A DNA stretch of 64,000 bases from Pascua guehoae (taxonomy: Eukaryota > Basidiomycota > Tremellomycetes > Trichosporonales > Trichosporonaceae), in NCBI GenBank assembly GCA_001600415.1, contig BCJX01000017.1, forward strand, positions 96,514-160,513, written 5' to 3'. Below the pieces are notes generated by a model. It had not been told where the DNA came from, ran no database searches, and was given only the letters and a program-made list of their open reading frames with translations. Within the stretch, counting starts at the first letter, position 1. Every line of letters starts with the position of its first letter. Both the position numbers and the translations under genes were made by a program. Positions 49,548 to 60,538 of the stretch are shown here, in pieces.

Positions 49548-50066
49548 CTACTTCTTCTTGCCCTTGGTCTTCTTCTTGCCACCGAGCTGCTTGGCGCCGA
49601 CCGTATCCTCCTTTGCGCCCTCGGACATCCACGCGAGGTCGGCCTCTGCGAACGCGTTCTTTGACTGGGGCGGCTGCTGCTCGCCTGCGTCCTCGGCGCC
49701 TTCGGAAGCAGCGGCGTCGGCGGCGGCGTCCATCTCGAACCTGCGCCTGAACCGTCCCACGCGGCCCTCCTCGATACCGTCGCCGAGCCCCCTGCGCTCC
49801 GATCCGGGCGTCCACAGCGGGTTGTTGGTCACGTCACGCGTCATCACGAGGGTCTGCGGCGACGGCGCGGTCGTGTACGACGTAAATGTGCTTCCGTCCG
49901 AGAGGACGACGCGCTGCGCAAACAGCGCAGGAAGGGGCGCAGGCATCCCGGGCGCCTTGCGCAGGTGCGTCTTGCTCGGCCACTGCGAGGTGGCGCGCGA
50001 CGATGCGGCGCGCGAGCACGAGGGTGCGGCGAGGCGCAGCGCGGGGCGCGCGAGGCGGAGCGACAT
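49548..50066 (-). CDS. MRPL36: mitochondrial large ribosomal subunit protein bL31m
   Basis: A single exon of 172 aa. The start MSLRLARPALRLAAPSCSRA is a typical mitochondrial presequence. The core QRVVLSDGSTFTSYTTAP, then VTNNPLWTPG, corresponds to the bL31m signature (V-x-L-S-D-G-S ... N-N-P-L-W-x-P) of yeast Mrpl36. A charged linker, then a conserved C-terminal box (KNAFAEADLAWMSEG) and a Lys-rich tail, also match the family. It sits head-to-head with THG1 across 419 bp. Confidence 0.85.
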   Translation of the reverse strand: MSLRLARPALRLAAPSCSRAASSRATSQWPSKTHLRKAPGMPAPLPALFAQRVVLSDGSTFTSYTTAPSPQTLVMTRDVTNNPLWTPGSERRGLGDGIEEGRVGRFRRRFEMDAAADAAASEGAEDAGEQQPPQSKNAFAEADLAWMSEGAKEDTVGAKQLGGKKKTKGKKK

Positions 50067-50485
50067 GGTGGGTGTTGTGAGGGGGGATGAGAACGAGGAG
50101 TGAAAGAAGGGTTGGGTTGGTCGGATGCCCGCCCAAGTGAACTTTTATCGGTCGAGGTGCAAAAGCAGCCCGTATCGCAAGAAAAAAGTGGTGCCGAGGT
50201 TACCGGAGCGTCGTGTGGGCGTGCTCGCTGTCGGTGGTGGTGAGGTCGATGAGGTCGTTGGAGGGCAAACTGTTCAGACATTTTACCGTAAAGACTGGGA
50301 CGGAGATTGCAGCAACCCGCAAACCAAGCCCAAATGTCGCCCGTGGGAAAGTAGACGCCACGTGGCCAAAACTCAACCTTGCTACCTTGGCATTTCAGCA
50401 CTTCCAACCTCGAGTTGCACCAACAAGCCAACTTGTTGTTCAGTCTTCAACACCTCCCGACCTCGCTCGTACTCACACGCTCACC
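50067..50485. promoter_or_regulatory. divergent promoter bL31m / THG1
   Basis: 419 bp between divergent starts. The THG1 side has a C/A-rich leader (caacctcg, actcacacgctcacc). No named motif is seen. Confidence 0.5.
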
Positions 50486-52100
50486 ATGGCAAAGTCGCGC
50501 TTCGAATACGTCAAAAACTATGAACTACCCGACACGCTCATGCCGAACGCGTACATTGTCGTACGCGTCGACGGCCGCGGCTTCCACAAGTGAGCTCGGA
50601 ATGGTGTGGCGGGGACTGGCAGCAGACGACGAGGGGCAGTATGGCGCGCAGGGCGCCTTCGATGCGCCTGTGATGGGGTCTCTCGTTGATTGTGGCTACA
50701 CATGAAAGCATTGAAGCGAGAGCTGCCGTCTCAGACGTGCACTTGTGCGGCCTGTGCTCCAACTGCCTTTCATTGTTGATCTTCCTCGTAACCACCAGCG
50801 CACTCGCTGTGTGGCAAGCCTGGCGCGCTTCACCCCACTGACACGCCCTTCACAGATTCTCAGACGCGCACAACTTTGAGAAACCCAGCGATGTTGCCGC
50901 CCTCGATCTCATGAACCACGCAGCGAGGGCCGTCATGGACGAATTTCCCGATATTGTGCTCGCGTTCGGCGAGAGCGACGAGTTTAGGTGAGCTGGCGAC
51001 GGATCTGTATGCTAGCTCAGGCCTAACGTCGACAGCTTCTTGATGCGTAGATGCAGCAAGGTGTACAGTCGGCGGCGGAGGTGAGTCACCAACCAGCACG
51101 GGCACACGGACACGAGCTTGGGCCCCAGTGTTTGACTCGCACGCTCGGCTCGCACGCCCATCGAAACTGACGACGATAGCAAAATCAACTCTGCAGTCGC
51201 ATCAATATTCACCTCGGCATACGTCTTTTACTGGTCCAAATACTTTCCAAACACGCCGCTCAAGTACCCGCCCACCTTTGACTCGCGCGTCGTGCTCTAC
51301 CCTGCTGAAAAGGAGGTGCGCGACTACTTTTCCTGGCGGCAGGCGGACAGTGAGTTGGTGTGGGGAGCGTTATCGGTGACGAAGTGATGTGGGAACGCCA
51401 TTGAAGAAGGGGCAAGACCGCAGAAACCGACGACCCCAACCTGGCCGCATAGTACAGAATGGCTGACCCCAGCTCACATCAACAACCTCTACAACACGTG
51501 CTTCTGGACCCTCATCCACGATGGCTGCACGGCCCGTGAAGCAAACCAGGCCCTCCAGGTGGGTTTCCGAACCTCAGACCATGGCTTACCCAACAGGGCA
51601 CAAACTCAAAGGACAAGAACGAGCTCCTCTTCTCGCGCTTTGGGGTAAACTACAACAACCTCCCAGCCTACTTCCGCAAGGGAAGCGTGCTGGTGCGCGT
51701 TGACCCGCACCCCAAGCCGGTCATCCTCGCGGCGGACCCTGTCGAGACCGAGGCCGAGGCCGAGACAGACTGCGACAAGGTTGAGAGCGCATCGAGCACG
51801 GACGCAACGCCCTCCCGCACACCAGCCGACACGCCCACGAGTGCCACCGCACTCACCCCGTCCGACCCCACACCCAACCCTGCACCCCTCTCTAGGCCCG
51901 CCCAGCTCGCGACCAAGGCGTCAGACCTCGACGACGTCCTCGAGCCCAACCCGCGCAGCGCGGCCGGGAGTGCCATGCCCGCCCAGCCCAAGAAGGAGAA
52001 GCGCCGCCCGTACGAGGGAATCACGGGCGAGATTGTCGTCCTCCACGAGGATATCATTCGGAATCCGTTCTGGCGTGCCAGGCCATGGTTGTTGGCTTGA
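50486..52100 (+). CDS. THG1: tRNA(His) guanylyltransferase
   Basis: Six exons (50486-50589, 50856-50987, 51036-51080, 51180-51349, 51473-51558, 51597-52100) give 346 aa. Thg1 adds the G-1 identity base to tRNA-His by 3'-5' polymerisation. The catalytic palm shows VVRVDGRGFHKFSDAHNFEK and FGESDEFSF, which carry the metal-binding aspartates, then SRRRSKINSAVASIFTSAYV and HINNLYNTCFW. The family end (GITGEIVVLHEDIIRNPFW) is preserved. About 80 residues (230-310), rich in T, P, A and S, are inserted between VDPHPKP and that end, which makes the protein longer than yeast (237) or human (298) forms. The first intron is 266 nt, others are about 40-125 nt. Confidence 0.95.
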
Positions 52101-52925
52101 GCTGGGGAGCGAGGGAGCGAGCAAGCCGAGGGGCAGGAGGATGGCGAGCTATTGAGGGAGGGAGGGGAAGGCTGGTCGACCTCTGTGACGGGATCGAGCT
52201 CGGAAACGCGTTTGTCGCCTCGCAGCCGCCAACGCACCCGTGACGTTGCGTGGCGGCACTCCCAGCTGTCTACGTTGACGACAGCACGCCCAAGCCTCCA
52301 CCCGCCTGGCGTCCCCACATTGTGCGGCCTGTTTGAGTAGGTGGGCGGTGGAGACGGGGATGTGGGGTGCATGCATGACGGATACCATGCCCGAGCCGCG
52401 TTGTGGTGTGTAACGCGTCTCCTAGCAGCCTGGTTCATACTGCAGGGGTTAACCATGGCAGTCGTTAAGAAGCCGAAGCAGAGCCAAGCCCACCAGCCGC
52501 CGGCCGGACCTTGGTCACCTCGGCTACTTGCCAAATGCTCGTCGTAGACATAGCCAGCACGATCAACGATCGCGAGCAGAGCTGCTAGAGTAGCGGACGG
52601 CGTCGCATGGTGTCGGGGTATGCATGTATCGAGACTGGGCCCACAGAGCCATGCAGAGCACATTAATTACATCTTTGTATCGGAAGCGAGCACGCGTCAT
52701 TTGGCGGCCAGGTACATTATGCCGAAGGGGGTGACAGTCTCCGGATCCATCGCGCGCGTCCCGAATAGTCTGTCTCGGCCGGCCCGGGGCGGCGAAAACC
52801 GTCGCCCCAGATTTGTAGCCCCGGATGGCTAAATGTAAACGAACAAACGAAACGAAACGAAACCTACGCGTTTGTGCCAAACTGTCTTTGTTGCGTTTGC
52901 CCATCCCCCGTCCCCTCGCACATCG
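52101..52925. other. spacer THG1 3' flank / carrier-gene promoter
   Basis: 825 bp without a supported exon. A short ACGAA repeat (aaacgaacaaacgaaacgaa, 52837-52860) lies in the leader of the carrier gene. Confidence 0.5.
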
Positions 52926-55900
52926 ATGTCTCCGCGCGACCCACACTGCGACCCGCCCGCGCCCGCGCCGCTGCCGCCCACGGCGACGCCGCCGCACCCC
53001 CCCGCGCGCGTGCCGCTCAACCTCGCCGAGCTGTTCGGCGTCGGCGGTCTGGCGGGCTGCGCGGCGGTGACTGTTAGTGAGTAGGAGCCGTGCCAAGCGC
53101 ACAGGTGGGGTAGGGGAGTACGAGCTGGGGCGTGTGGGATACTGGGAGTTGGACGCTGAGGCGTTGGGGGGAAAAAGTGGAGGGGACGAGGAGAGGACAG
53201 GAGGAAAAACATGGGCCAAGGACATGGGCAGATGGCGAGCACGAGGCAGCTGTAGCCTGTCGCCATTATCGCGGCTGGCGAGACCATGCTCGTGTTCTGG
53301 GTCGGGCGAGGACAGGAGATCGACTCGTCCTCTCGCTGCGCACGCGTAGCCTGGGTACTCATGCTCCCGTGACCTCTGTCCTCTCCCCTGCTTCGACCTC
53401 TGCTCTGCTCAACGTCTGCGCTTCTCCTCTGCCTCAACCTCCCCCCCCCTTCTTACCCCCCCGCCCTCCCCCCCCCGTACTCCCCCCCCCGTCGTCCCCC
53501 CCCCTCCCTCCCCTCNNNNNNNNNNNNNNNNNNNNNNNNNNNNNNNNNNNNNNNNCCCCACCCTCTTTTTCGCCCGCTCACCACCAAACCGCAATAAATA
53601 ATGACCCTCCGCCTACACCCCGCTAACACACAGCCAACGTGGCCGAGACAATGAAGACGCGCCTGCAGCTCCAGGGCGAGCTGGTCAAGCAGGACGCCAA
53701 CGTCGAGCGCGTGTACAAGAATGTCTGGGACGTGTTCCGCAAGACGTGGCAAAACGAGGGTATCCGCGGACTCCAGCGGGGGCTCGTCCCGGCGTACGGG
53801 TACCAGATTTTGCTGAATGGGTGTCGGCTGGGTGAGTGTGTGCTTGGGAGGTGGGGGAGGTGGTGGGAGGTGGGAGGTGACAAGTGGGAGGGAGTGGTTA
53901 GGAGGCAGGGGGGGGAGGTTGGAGTTGGGGATCTTTTGGGTGTTGATGTGGGGAATGCTTGGGCAGGATGTCTGGGCTGGACGGAGACGTGTTGTGCAGG
54001 CTGCGACGCAGGTGGACGGTAGAGAGCGAGAAGCTGTCGTGAAGAGACGAGGTGGCATCGACGTAACTCGGACAGAGAGAGCGCCATTCCCAGATATCAT
54101 GGAGCGGGCAGCACTGCCGCAGCATGTCCAGCTCTTGCAGCTCTTGGTGCCCGTCCTCGTCTAGGCGCCCTGGTGCAGTGTGCACTACGCCTGCAGAGCT
54201 CTACATCACTGTCTACGTGCAGTACACATGCTCCAGCGGTTACAGTCCCCTCGACACGGACAACTAACATCCCAGGCATGTACGAGCCCGTGCGACACAT
54301 TTTCAACAAGTCGCTCGGATACGGCGCCGAGGAGCAGGTGTTCTCGACGGCCATCGCCGCGGGAGCAGTGACGGGATGCATGGGCGGTGAGTCTGAGCCG
54401 TCCCGGTGTGTTCGTGGACGTTGAGACGCACAAGAGTGGGAACACGAGGGCAGGCTGGGAGTGATTTGGCACGGAGTGGTAGGCGTAGAACGAGGCAATG
54501 GCAGTCGCCATGTCGGTTACCCATTAGCCAGTCTCCACCCCTCAACCCTCCGCCTCTAGCCGTCACTCGCCCCCCGAACCCAACGTGACTAACCACTGAC
54601 CGCCCCCCCCCCGGCCACCACAACTAACACGCCACAGCGACGCTCGGCTCGCCCCTCTTCCTGATCAAGGCGCGGATGCAGGCCTACTCGCCCGTCCTCC
54701 CCGTCGGCGCACAGCACTACTACCGCAACTCGTTTGATGCCCTGCGGACCATTGTGCGCGCCGACGGGCCCCTGGGGCTGTGGCGCGGTGTGAGCGCGGC
54801 GATTTTGAGGACGTGTTGTGTGAGTGTCATAATGGGGACGTGTTGGGAATGGCACAAGAGTTGCACAGAGGAGGAGACAGGGCGGGTGGTGACGAAGAGT
54901 GTGGTCGATGGGGTGTGAGGTGCACGTTGGAGACTGAGGCGCATGAGATGGGGCCCAGGTGGGGGCCATGGGAGAAGGAATGGAAAGAGTAGGAGTGGCG
55001 GAACTCCAGGGGATTGAATGGAAAGAGGTCGTGTGGCGAATGGGCAGGCAACTCGTACGAATATAATACGACCAGACGGGGGAGCCACGTCCATGCCCAA
55101 CCCGCACACGCAGAGCGTATAGCAGCCCGCTCGCCTGCTCGTTACGCTCCAAACCCGCCGCTAACCCCACAGGGCTCGGCAGTCCAGCTCCCGTCGTACA
55201 ACTACACCAAGAGCCTGCTGTCGCGCTACGGCGTCATCAAGGACAACAGCCTCTGGATGTACCTCGCCGCAAGCAGTGTATCGGGTGTCGTTGTGGTGAG
55301 TTTGGAATTAATCTGGCGTCCTTTTCTTTGGTCCTCGAAGTGTGTTTGTGCTGGCACACGGTGCATCGCATGGCGTATGCATCGCTGGGGACGACAAGTT
55401 ACATCCCTCGCCGCCATCTGGCACACATGCGATGATCTCGGACTCGTGGCGCGCCATGACCTTGGATAGTTTCGACCCCTCGTCGTTATCGTCTTGTCAT
55501 CGTCACCAACATTGGCCCAACACGCCGCAACTGCACCTCCACGGCTCCAGACTGACAACCCAGTGCGCCGCGATGCAGCCGGCCGACACGGTCCTGACCC
55601 GCATGTACAACCGTGAGCAGCACCGCGTGGTGCGCTGGAGCATAGAAAAACTCCACAGAGCACCAGTCCTCTAGGCCTCCAGTCGTCTCGCATACTGACG
55701 ACAGAAAACACCATTGTCGACCCCGTCACCGGCAAGAAGCGCGGCGCGCTGTACAGCAGCCCCTTCGACTGCCTGTGGAAGACGGCAAAGGCCGAGGGCA
55801 TCAAGGGATGGTACAAGGGTGAGTGGCGAGCTTGCCTCGTATAATCTAGAGGTGCGCTGACAACCACCTAGGCACCACGGCCCACTTCCTGCGTATCGCG

Positions 55901-55975
55901 CCACACACTGTCATTACGCTCGTTGCAAACGAGGTCATTGGCAACGAGTACAAAAAGCTCACCGGCCGCGGATGA
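52926..55975 (+). CDS. OAC1: mitochondrial carrier, oxaloacetate-carrier (Oac1/SLC25A34-35) type
   Basis: Eight exons (52926-53076, 53634-53831, 54276-54386, 54638-54819, 55173-55295, 55564-55612, 55705-55818, 55872-55975) give 343 aa. Three carrier repeats are visible: ELFGVGGLAGCAAVTVTNVA, then GATLGSPLFLIKARMQAYS, then VCAAMQPADTVLTRMYNQN. The second and third motifs, VQLPSYNYTKSLL and LRIAPHTVITL, match Oac1, which carries oxaloacetate, sulfate and related anions across the inner membrane. The first repeat has V in place of the conserved helix-kinking proline (TNVAETMK versus TN-P-x-E-x-x-K). A proline-rich 35-residue extension precedes helix 1. The substrate is inferred. Introns are long and irregular; the first contains an assembly gap, which does not affect the coding exons. 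Confidence 0.9.
53516..53555. other. assembly gap (40 N)
   Basis: A run of N flanked on the left by C-rich low-complexity sequence (polyC with occasional T and G, 53440-53515) and on the right by CCCCACCC. It lies inside intron 1 of the carrier gene. The real length is unknown. Confidence 0.98.
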
Positions 55976-56376
55976 GCGGACACGCGCGAGCACGACGGAC
56001 ACACTCTGCGACGGGCAAATGGGCAACCCGACCTCTTTTTTGGTTTGGCTTTTGGCGCCACGTTGTATTCTACGCACATACGCATAGTGGGCATAGAGGG
56101 CATGCATGCTTGCCTGGGCAACTAGTAACTAGACTGGACGGGCTGTGCTGGAGGCTCTCCAAGTCGTCTATCCGTCGTCGCAGCTGAATACTGCGATGGT
56201 GTAGGCTGCTGCGTCGAGCTGCGCTACAACAAAGTCGCACCTGCGCCGCCCATATGGGTGCGTGGCCGAGCGGCTTGGCTACCGCATTTACAGCGGCACG
56301 CTGTGAGTATTGCAGCCCCCGTGGCACCATGGTCCTGCGATGTCTCCTGTCTCGGTGGTCTGTCTGTACACATGGG
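55976..56376. other. tail-to-tail spacer with a tRNA-like fragment
   Basis: 401 bp between the stops of the carrier and UPF1. At about 56255-56325 the sequence gcgtggccgagcggcttggc resembles a tRNA-Ser/Leu D arm, followed by a weak anticodon-like hairpin and ggcacc, but there is no proper T arm. It is at most a decayed tRNA copy. Confidence 0.35.
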
Positions 56377-59300
56377 CTAGAAGTCGGTCACGCCCGCCTG
56401 GCTGGGGGCAATGGACTGCGTGTCGTCGTCGCCAGCCTTGTACGCATACGACGAGACGGCGTCAGACGGCGTAATGCTCCCGATCGAGAGCTTGCGGGCG
56501 CCAATGCCCGTCTTCTTGTCAAGACCCAGGGCAGGTCCTGGCGGCAGTCGGTCGTACTGCGAGTAGGCAATGCTCGACGCGCGCGACGACATGGGCGCAA
56601 GGGCGTGGCCGGGTGCAAGGAGGTCGCCTGGTGCTTCGCCGGGCTGCTGCGAAATCACAGACGACGCGTATCCAGAGTAGGTCATCTTCTTGCCGCCGGG
56701 AGCGGCAGGGAACCCAGAGCCCAGGGGGAAGCTCTGCGTCACGGCCTGGGAAACAACTGACTGTGCGTCGGGGGGCACGTATGTGATCGTGTCGTGGGTG
56801 CGGTAGTAGGCCGGGTCGAAACGACTTGGCGCGGGGGCAGCACCGCGGCTGGCTGAAGGGTTAGCGCTTGTTTCCTGTGCGCTCAACCCACCCTTCTCAA
56901 TGTATTCGTTGGCAGGCGTCTCAAAGCGGCGGTACGGGTCCATGGCGCGCGAGAGTGACTTCTTCGGCTTGCTGAACTGGATCATGCTCGCCTGCAGGTT
57001 GTTGAGCGCGCCCTCGACGAGGCAGCCCTTCTCCTTGTAGTGGGTGAGGAGGTAGAGCCAGAGTGGATGCTGGTAGGTTAGCATCTCCTGTGAATGAGAG
57101 TCCGTCACCTACCTTGCTGAGCACCTTGGGGTTGCCTAAGATGACCACACCGTACTTTGCACGGGTCAAGGCGACGTTGAGACGGCGTGGGTCGTTGAGG
57201 AAACCAATACCCTGGTGCTCGTTGGAGCGCACACACGAGAGGATAATATAGTCCTTTTCACGGCCCTGGAACGCGTCGACACTCGCAACCTCGACCTCCT
57301 TGTAGAGGTCCTTCTTGAGCGATCCGTGGAGCTGCATGTACGACGAAATGTACGAGCGCTGGCCCTCGTATGGCGTAATGACACCAATCTGGCTGGGCAA
57401 GACGCCCGATTTGAAAAACTTGGTGACCATCTTCTCCACGTTGGACGCTTCGGTACGGTTGAGGAACGACGTGCCACTCGACGAAATCTCCTCAGTGCCG
57501 AGGTTCTGGTGGAAGAACATGGGCATGTCGGCGACCGGCCAGGGAAAGTCGATGTTCTTGCGCAGGCGCTCGGGAGCGGTGACACCGTTTTGGAGCGTAC
57601 CCTCGTAGAACATGTTGGAGGGGAACTCGGACAGGCATGGGTGCATGCGGTACTGCACTTGCAGGCGGATCGGGCGGTTGCCGAGAATGACGAGGCGCTC
57701 GAACAGAGATTGAGAGAGACCAGCGCGCGCTGCCTTCTTGTTCATAATGACGGGGCCAAGCTGCTGGTGGTCACCAACGAGGACGGCCTGCTTGCAGCCC
57801 ATGACAAGCGGGATCATGCACTCGGGCTCAGCCGCCTGTGTCGCCTCGTCAATGAGCACCGTGCGGAACTTGAACTTGGCCAGACGAGGGTCACCAGCAC
57901 CAACACAGGTCGTGCAGATGACATCGGCCGCGTTCAGAATGTCCTTCTCGCACGCGCGGACAAGCGACTTGTACTTGCGCTCGTCGCTCTGGCTCAGTTC
58001 ACCCTGGTCGTTGCGCAGCTGGATGAGCTTTTGGAGCTCAGGCCGGGTGTCGTTGGCTGCAACCTGGTTGTGGAGTGACAAGAAGGCGACCGACGAGTCG
58101 AGTGCCTCGCGCGACTTGGCAGCCAGGCGCACGACCTTGAGGCCAGTTTGGTGGATCTTTTCACAGAGGTGGTCGACGGCAACGTTTGACGGTGCGCAGA
58201 CGAGCACTTGTCCAGGGTTCATCTTGGCGAGGTGGTAGACAATGGACGCCGAGGTGACCGTCTTACCAGTACCGGGTGGACCCTGGATGAGACTCAGTGG
58301 CTTCTGGAGGACTGCCTTGACGGCAGCCATCTGCGAGTGGTTGAGTTCCGGGAGGTTGGGCGCCGTGAAGCGCTTAGGCATCTGAGTGCGCAAAACCTGC
58401 GGCTCCAGCTCGTGGCCAAGGAGCTTGTGGTACTGCCGTCAGCAAACACCAACATCATTAGCACTCACAATGTACCCTGATACACTCTTCTCGTCAATGG
58501 CAAACGTCTTCATCGCCGCCTGCATGCGGTCAAAGCTCGTCGCCTTCCAGACAAAGTCGACGGCAAAGCCATGCGTGCAGTCAGTAGGCACACTGTCCGA
58601 GCGGCGGAGCTCCAGGCAGATCTCATCGGAAATGTCTGGCATCAGCTGAGAGAACACTCGCTAGTACTCACTGTTTGGCACCTTGACAACGCTACCCACG
58701 CCCTCCCAGAGCTTGTCGGACCCGCCCAGACTCGCCCAGCCCTTCATATTGCCAGAGCCAACGAGCTTGAGACGCAGTTCGTCGCCAACGGCAAGGCGCA
58801 CCTCGCCGCTCTCGAGCTTGGGCATGGAGAACCATGCGAGGCGCTTTTGGTTCAGACCCATGTCCCAGCGAACAGTGATGTCGTTTTCGCCTTGAGACTC
58901 CTTCATGCGCTTGTCGTAGTCGGCCTCGATCTTGACAAGGGGACCAAAGATGTTCTGGTACTGGTACGCGTCCTCGTATCTGCATGGGTTAGACATGTTC
59001 GCACGACAACACCCACCTTAAAAGGATTGGCTGCATCTCCTCCTCGCTAGCCTGCGCCTCGGCATCCTCGAGTCGCGCGTTCGGGTTGTCACGCCACATC
59101 TCCTCGAGCTTGGCAATCTGAGCCATTGAGATTTGACGCGCGCGGAGCTGCTCTGCCTCGGATGGGACCTTGACGAGCCAAGAGAGGAAGGAGCGGTCCT
59201 CAATAATCGACGACCACTGCGATGTGTCCCAGTTGATGTCGCGCGAGCTTGTAAGGGCTGCGCATGGTTGTCTGTTGTCAGCGGGTTCTCGGCACCTTGG

Positions 59301-60120
59301 AGCTCACCGGCAGAGAAGGACAACAACAGTGTCGCTCTTGGCAGGGATAAAGCCAAGGATGAAGACGTTCTTGCTACCACAATTGTAGCCTGGACGTTAG
59401 CTGACTGAAGGCAACTGTGACAGCTCACATTCTGGGGTTGTCTCGCCAAGAGCGCTGTCCTTGTGGAGGACGACCTCTTTGTGCTTTGCCTTGACTAAGT
59501 GGTTTACGATATGTGACGCGGACGTGTTGCCGCGCGAGTTGCAGAACCACTTGTTGCAGTGCAGACACTGATGAGGTGAGCTTGGCTCCACACTGTGTGT
59601 AGTGCCTAGTGACATACCTTGACGACACACTGTGGGTTGTGAATGCCGCAGTAGCTGTGGGGGAAGGTTAGTACGAGGAAGATGGAGCAAGGCCGGCGCG
59701 ACGGCGAAGGGGTACGATGAACGCACCTACACGCATGCTCAATGCCATAGCCAAGGGGAGGCTCCTCTTCTCCAAACTCGTCGAGCCCCTGGCCGTACTC
59801 GTCGGCATACCCATGGCCGCTACCGTTGCGGTGGGCATGCGAGGAAAGGGACATTGCGTCGAGGCCGCGCTCCAGGCCCGTAGCGCGGTGTCCGGCTGGC
59901 GGTATTAAGACTGTCTCGGTGAGGGCGCTCGGCGCCGCCGAGTACATGGACGTCGTGTCGTCCTGGTCGACACCATACTGTGTTTTGTCAGCGACAACAT
60001 TCCGCTCGCCGGGTAACTCCTGGTCCGCGGTATTCTGTGCAAGTACGACACGAGCCCTGCACAACTAGGCAGCATGAAACTCACTTGGGACGCGCCTTCA
60101 AAGGTAGTAAAGGGGTCCAT
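56377..60120 (-). CDS. UPF1: ATP-dependent RNA helicase Upf1, nonsense-mediated decay
   Basis: Eleven exons (60120-60085, 59977-59727, 59654-59618, 59567-59429, 59389-59308, 59271-59017, 58979-58672, 58635-58469, 58432-57113, 57069-56892, 56852-56377) give 1082 aa. The Cys/His domain that binds Upf2 (residues of about 92-180) begins [20 protein letters not shown] and continues [20 protein letters not shown]. The 1B domain follows ([15 protein letters not shown]). The SF1 core has Walker [14 protein letters not shown] at 476, motif [55 protein letters not shown] and [19 protein letters not shown]. The C-terminal 160 residues are S/P/G-rich with SQ dipeptides (VVSQA, VISQQ, APSQAG), like the phosphorylated tail of animal Upf1. 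Confidence 0.98.
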
Positions 60121-60538
60121 GGTGTGAAAACGAGTGTCGAGGACCACGACACTGGGGGTATCTGGTATTGTGTTGGGTGGCAAGTGGTTGCAGTGGAATC
60201 AATCGACTTGGACGAACAACGACGCGGCGGACGGGCGCTTTGGAAAAGTCACTCGTGGATGAGGATATCGGCCATTTCAACTCCGGTTATTCATGTTTGA
60301 TCCCGCTAATCTCAGCCGCCATCTTGGATTACAATTGTCGTTGCAGTCGAAAATGCCAGCCAGGTGACGACAACAAGGCGGCGGACGATGCGTCAACGGT
60401 GAGGCCTGCGTTGCAATCTTGATTATCGACAACGGAGCCTGGTACATGAAACTCTCTGCAGAGGAAGCTGCATGAGCTAAAACAATAGTTCCAATCTATG
60501 GAATCAAAGAGTCTATCTACCGTAGATGCGAATACATT
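60121..60538. other. UPF1 upstream region / hydrolase 3' flank
   Basis: 418 bp with no exon. It is relatively AT-rich next to the hydrolase stop and serves as UPF1 promoter. Confidence 0.5.

Noticed and set aside
56255..56325. tRNA-Ser/Leu-like D arm with anticodon-like hairpin in the carrier/UPF1 spacer
   Set aside because: The 5' part (gtggccgagcgg) looks convincing, but the anticodon stem is mismatched, the loop would read a stop codon and no TTCRANY T loop follows. At best a decayed copy.
57215..58078. 287-codon open frame on the plus strand
   Set aside because: Antisense shadow of the UPF1 helicase core.
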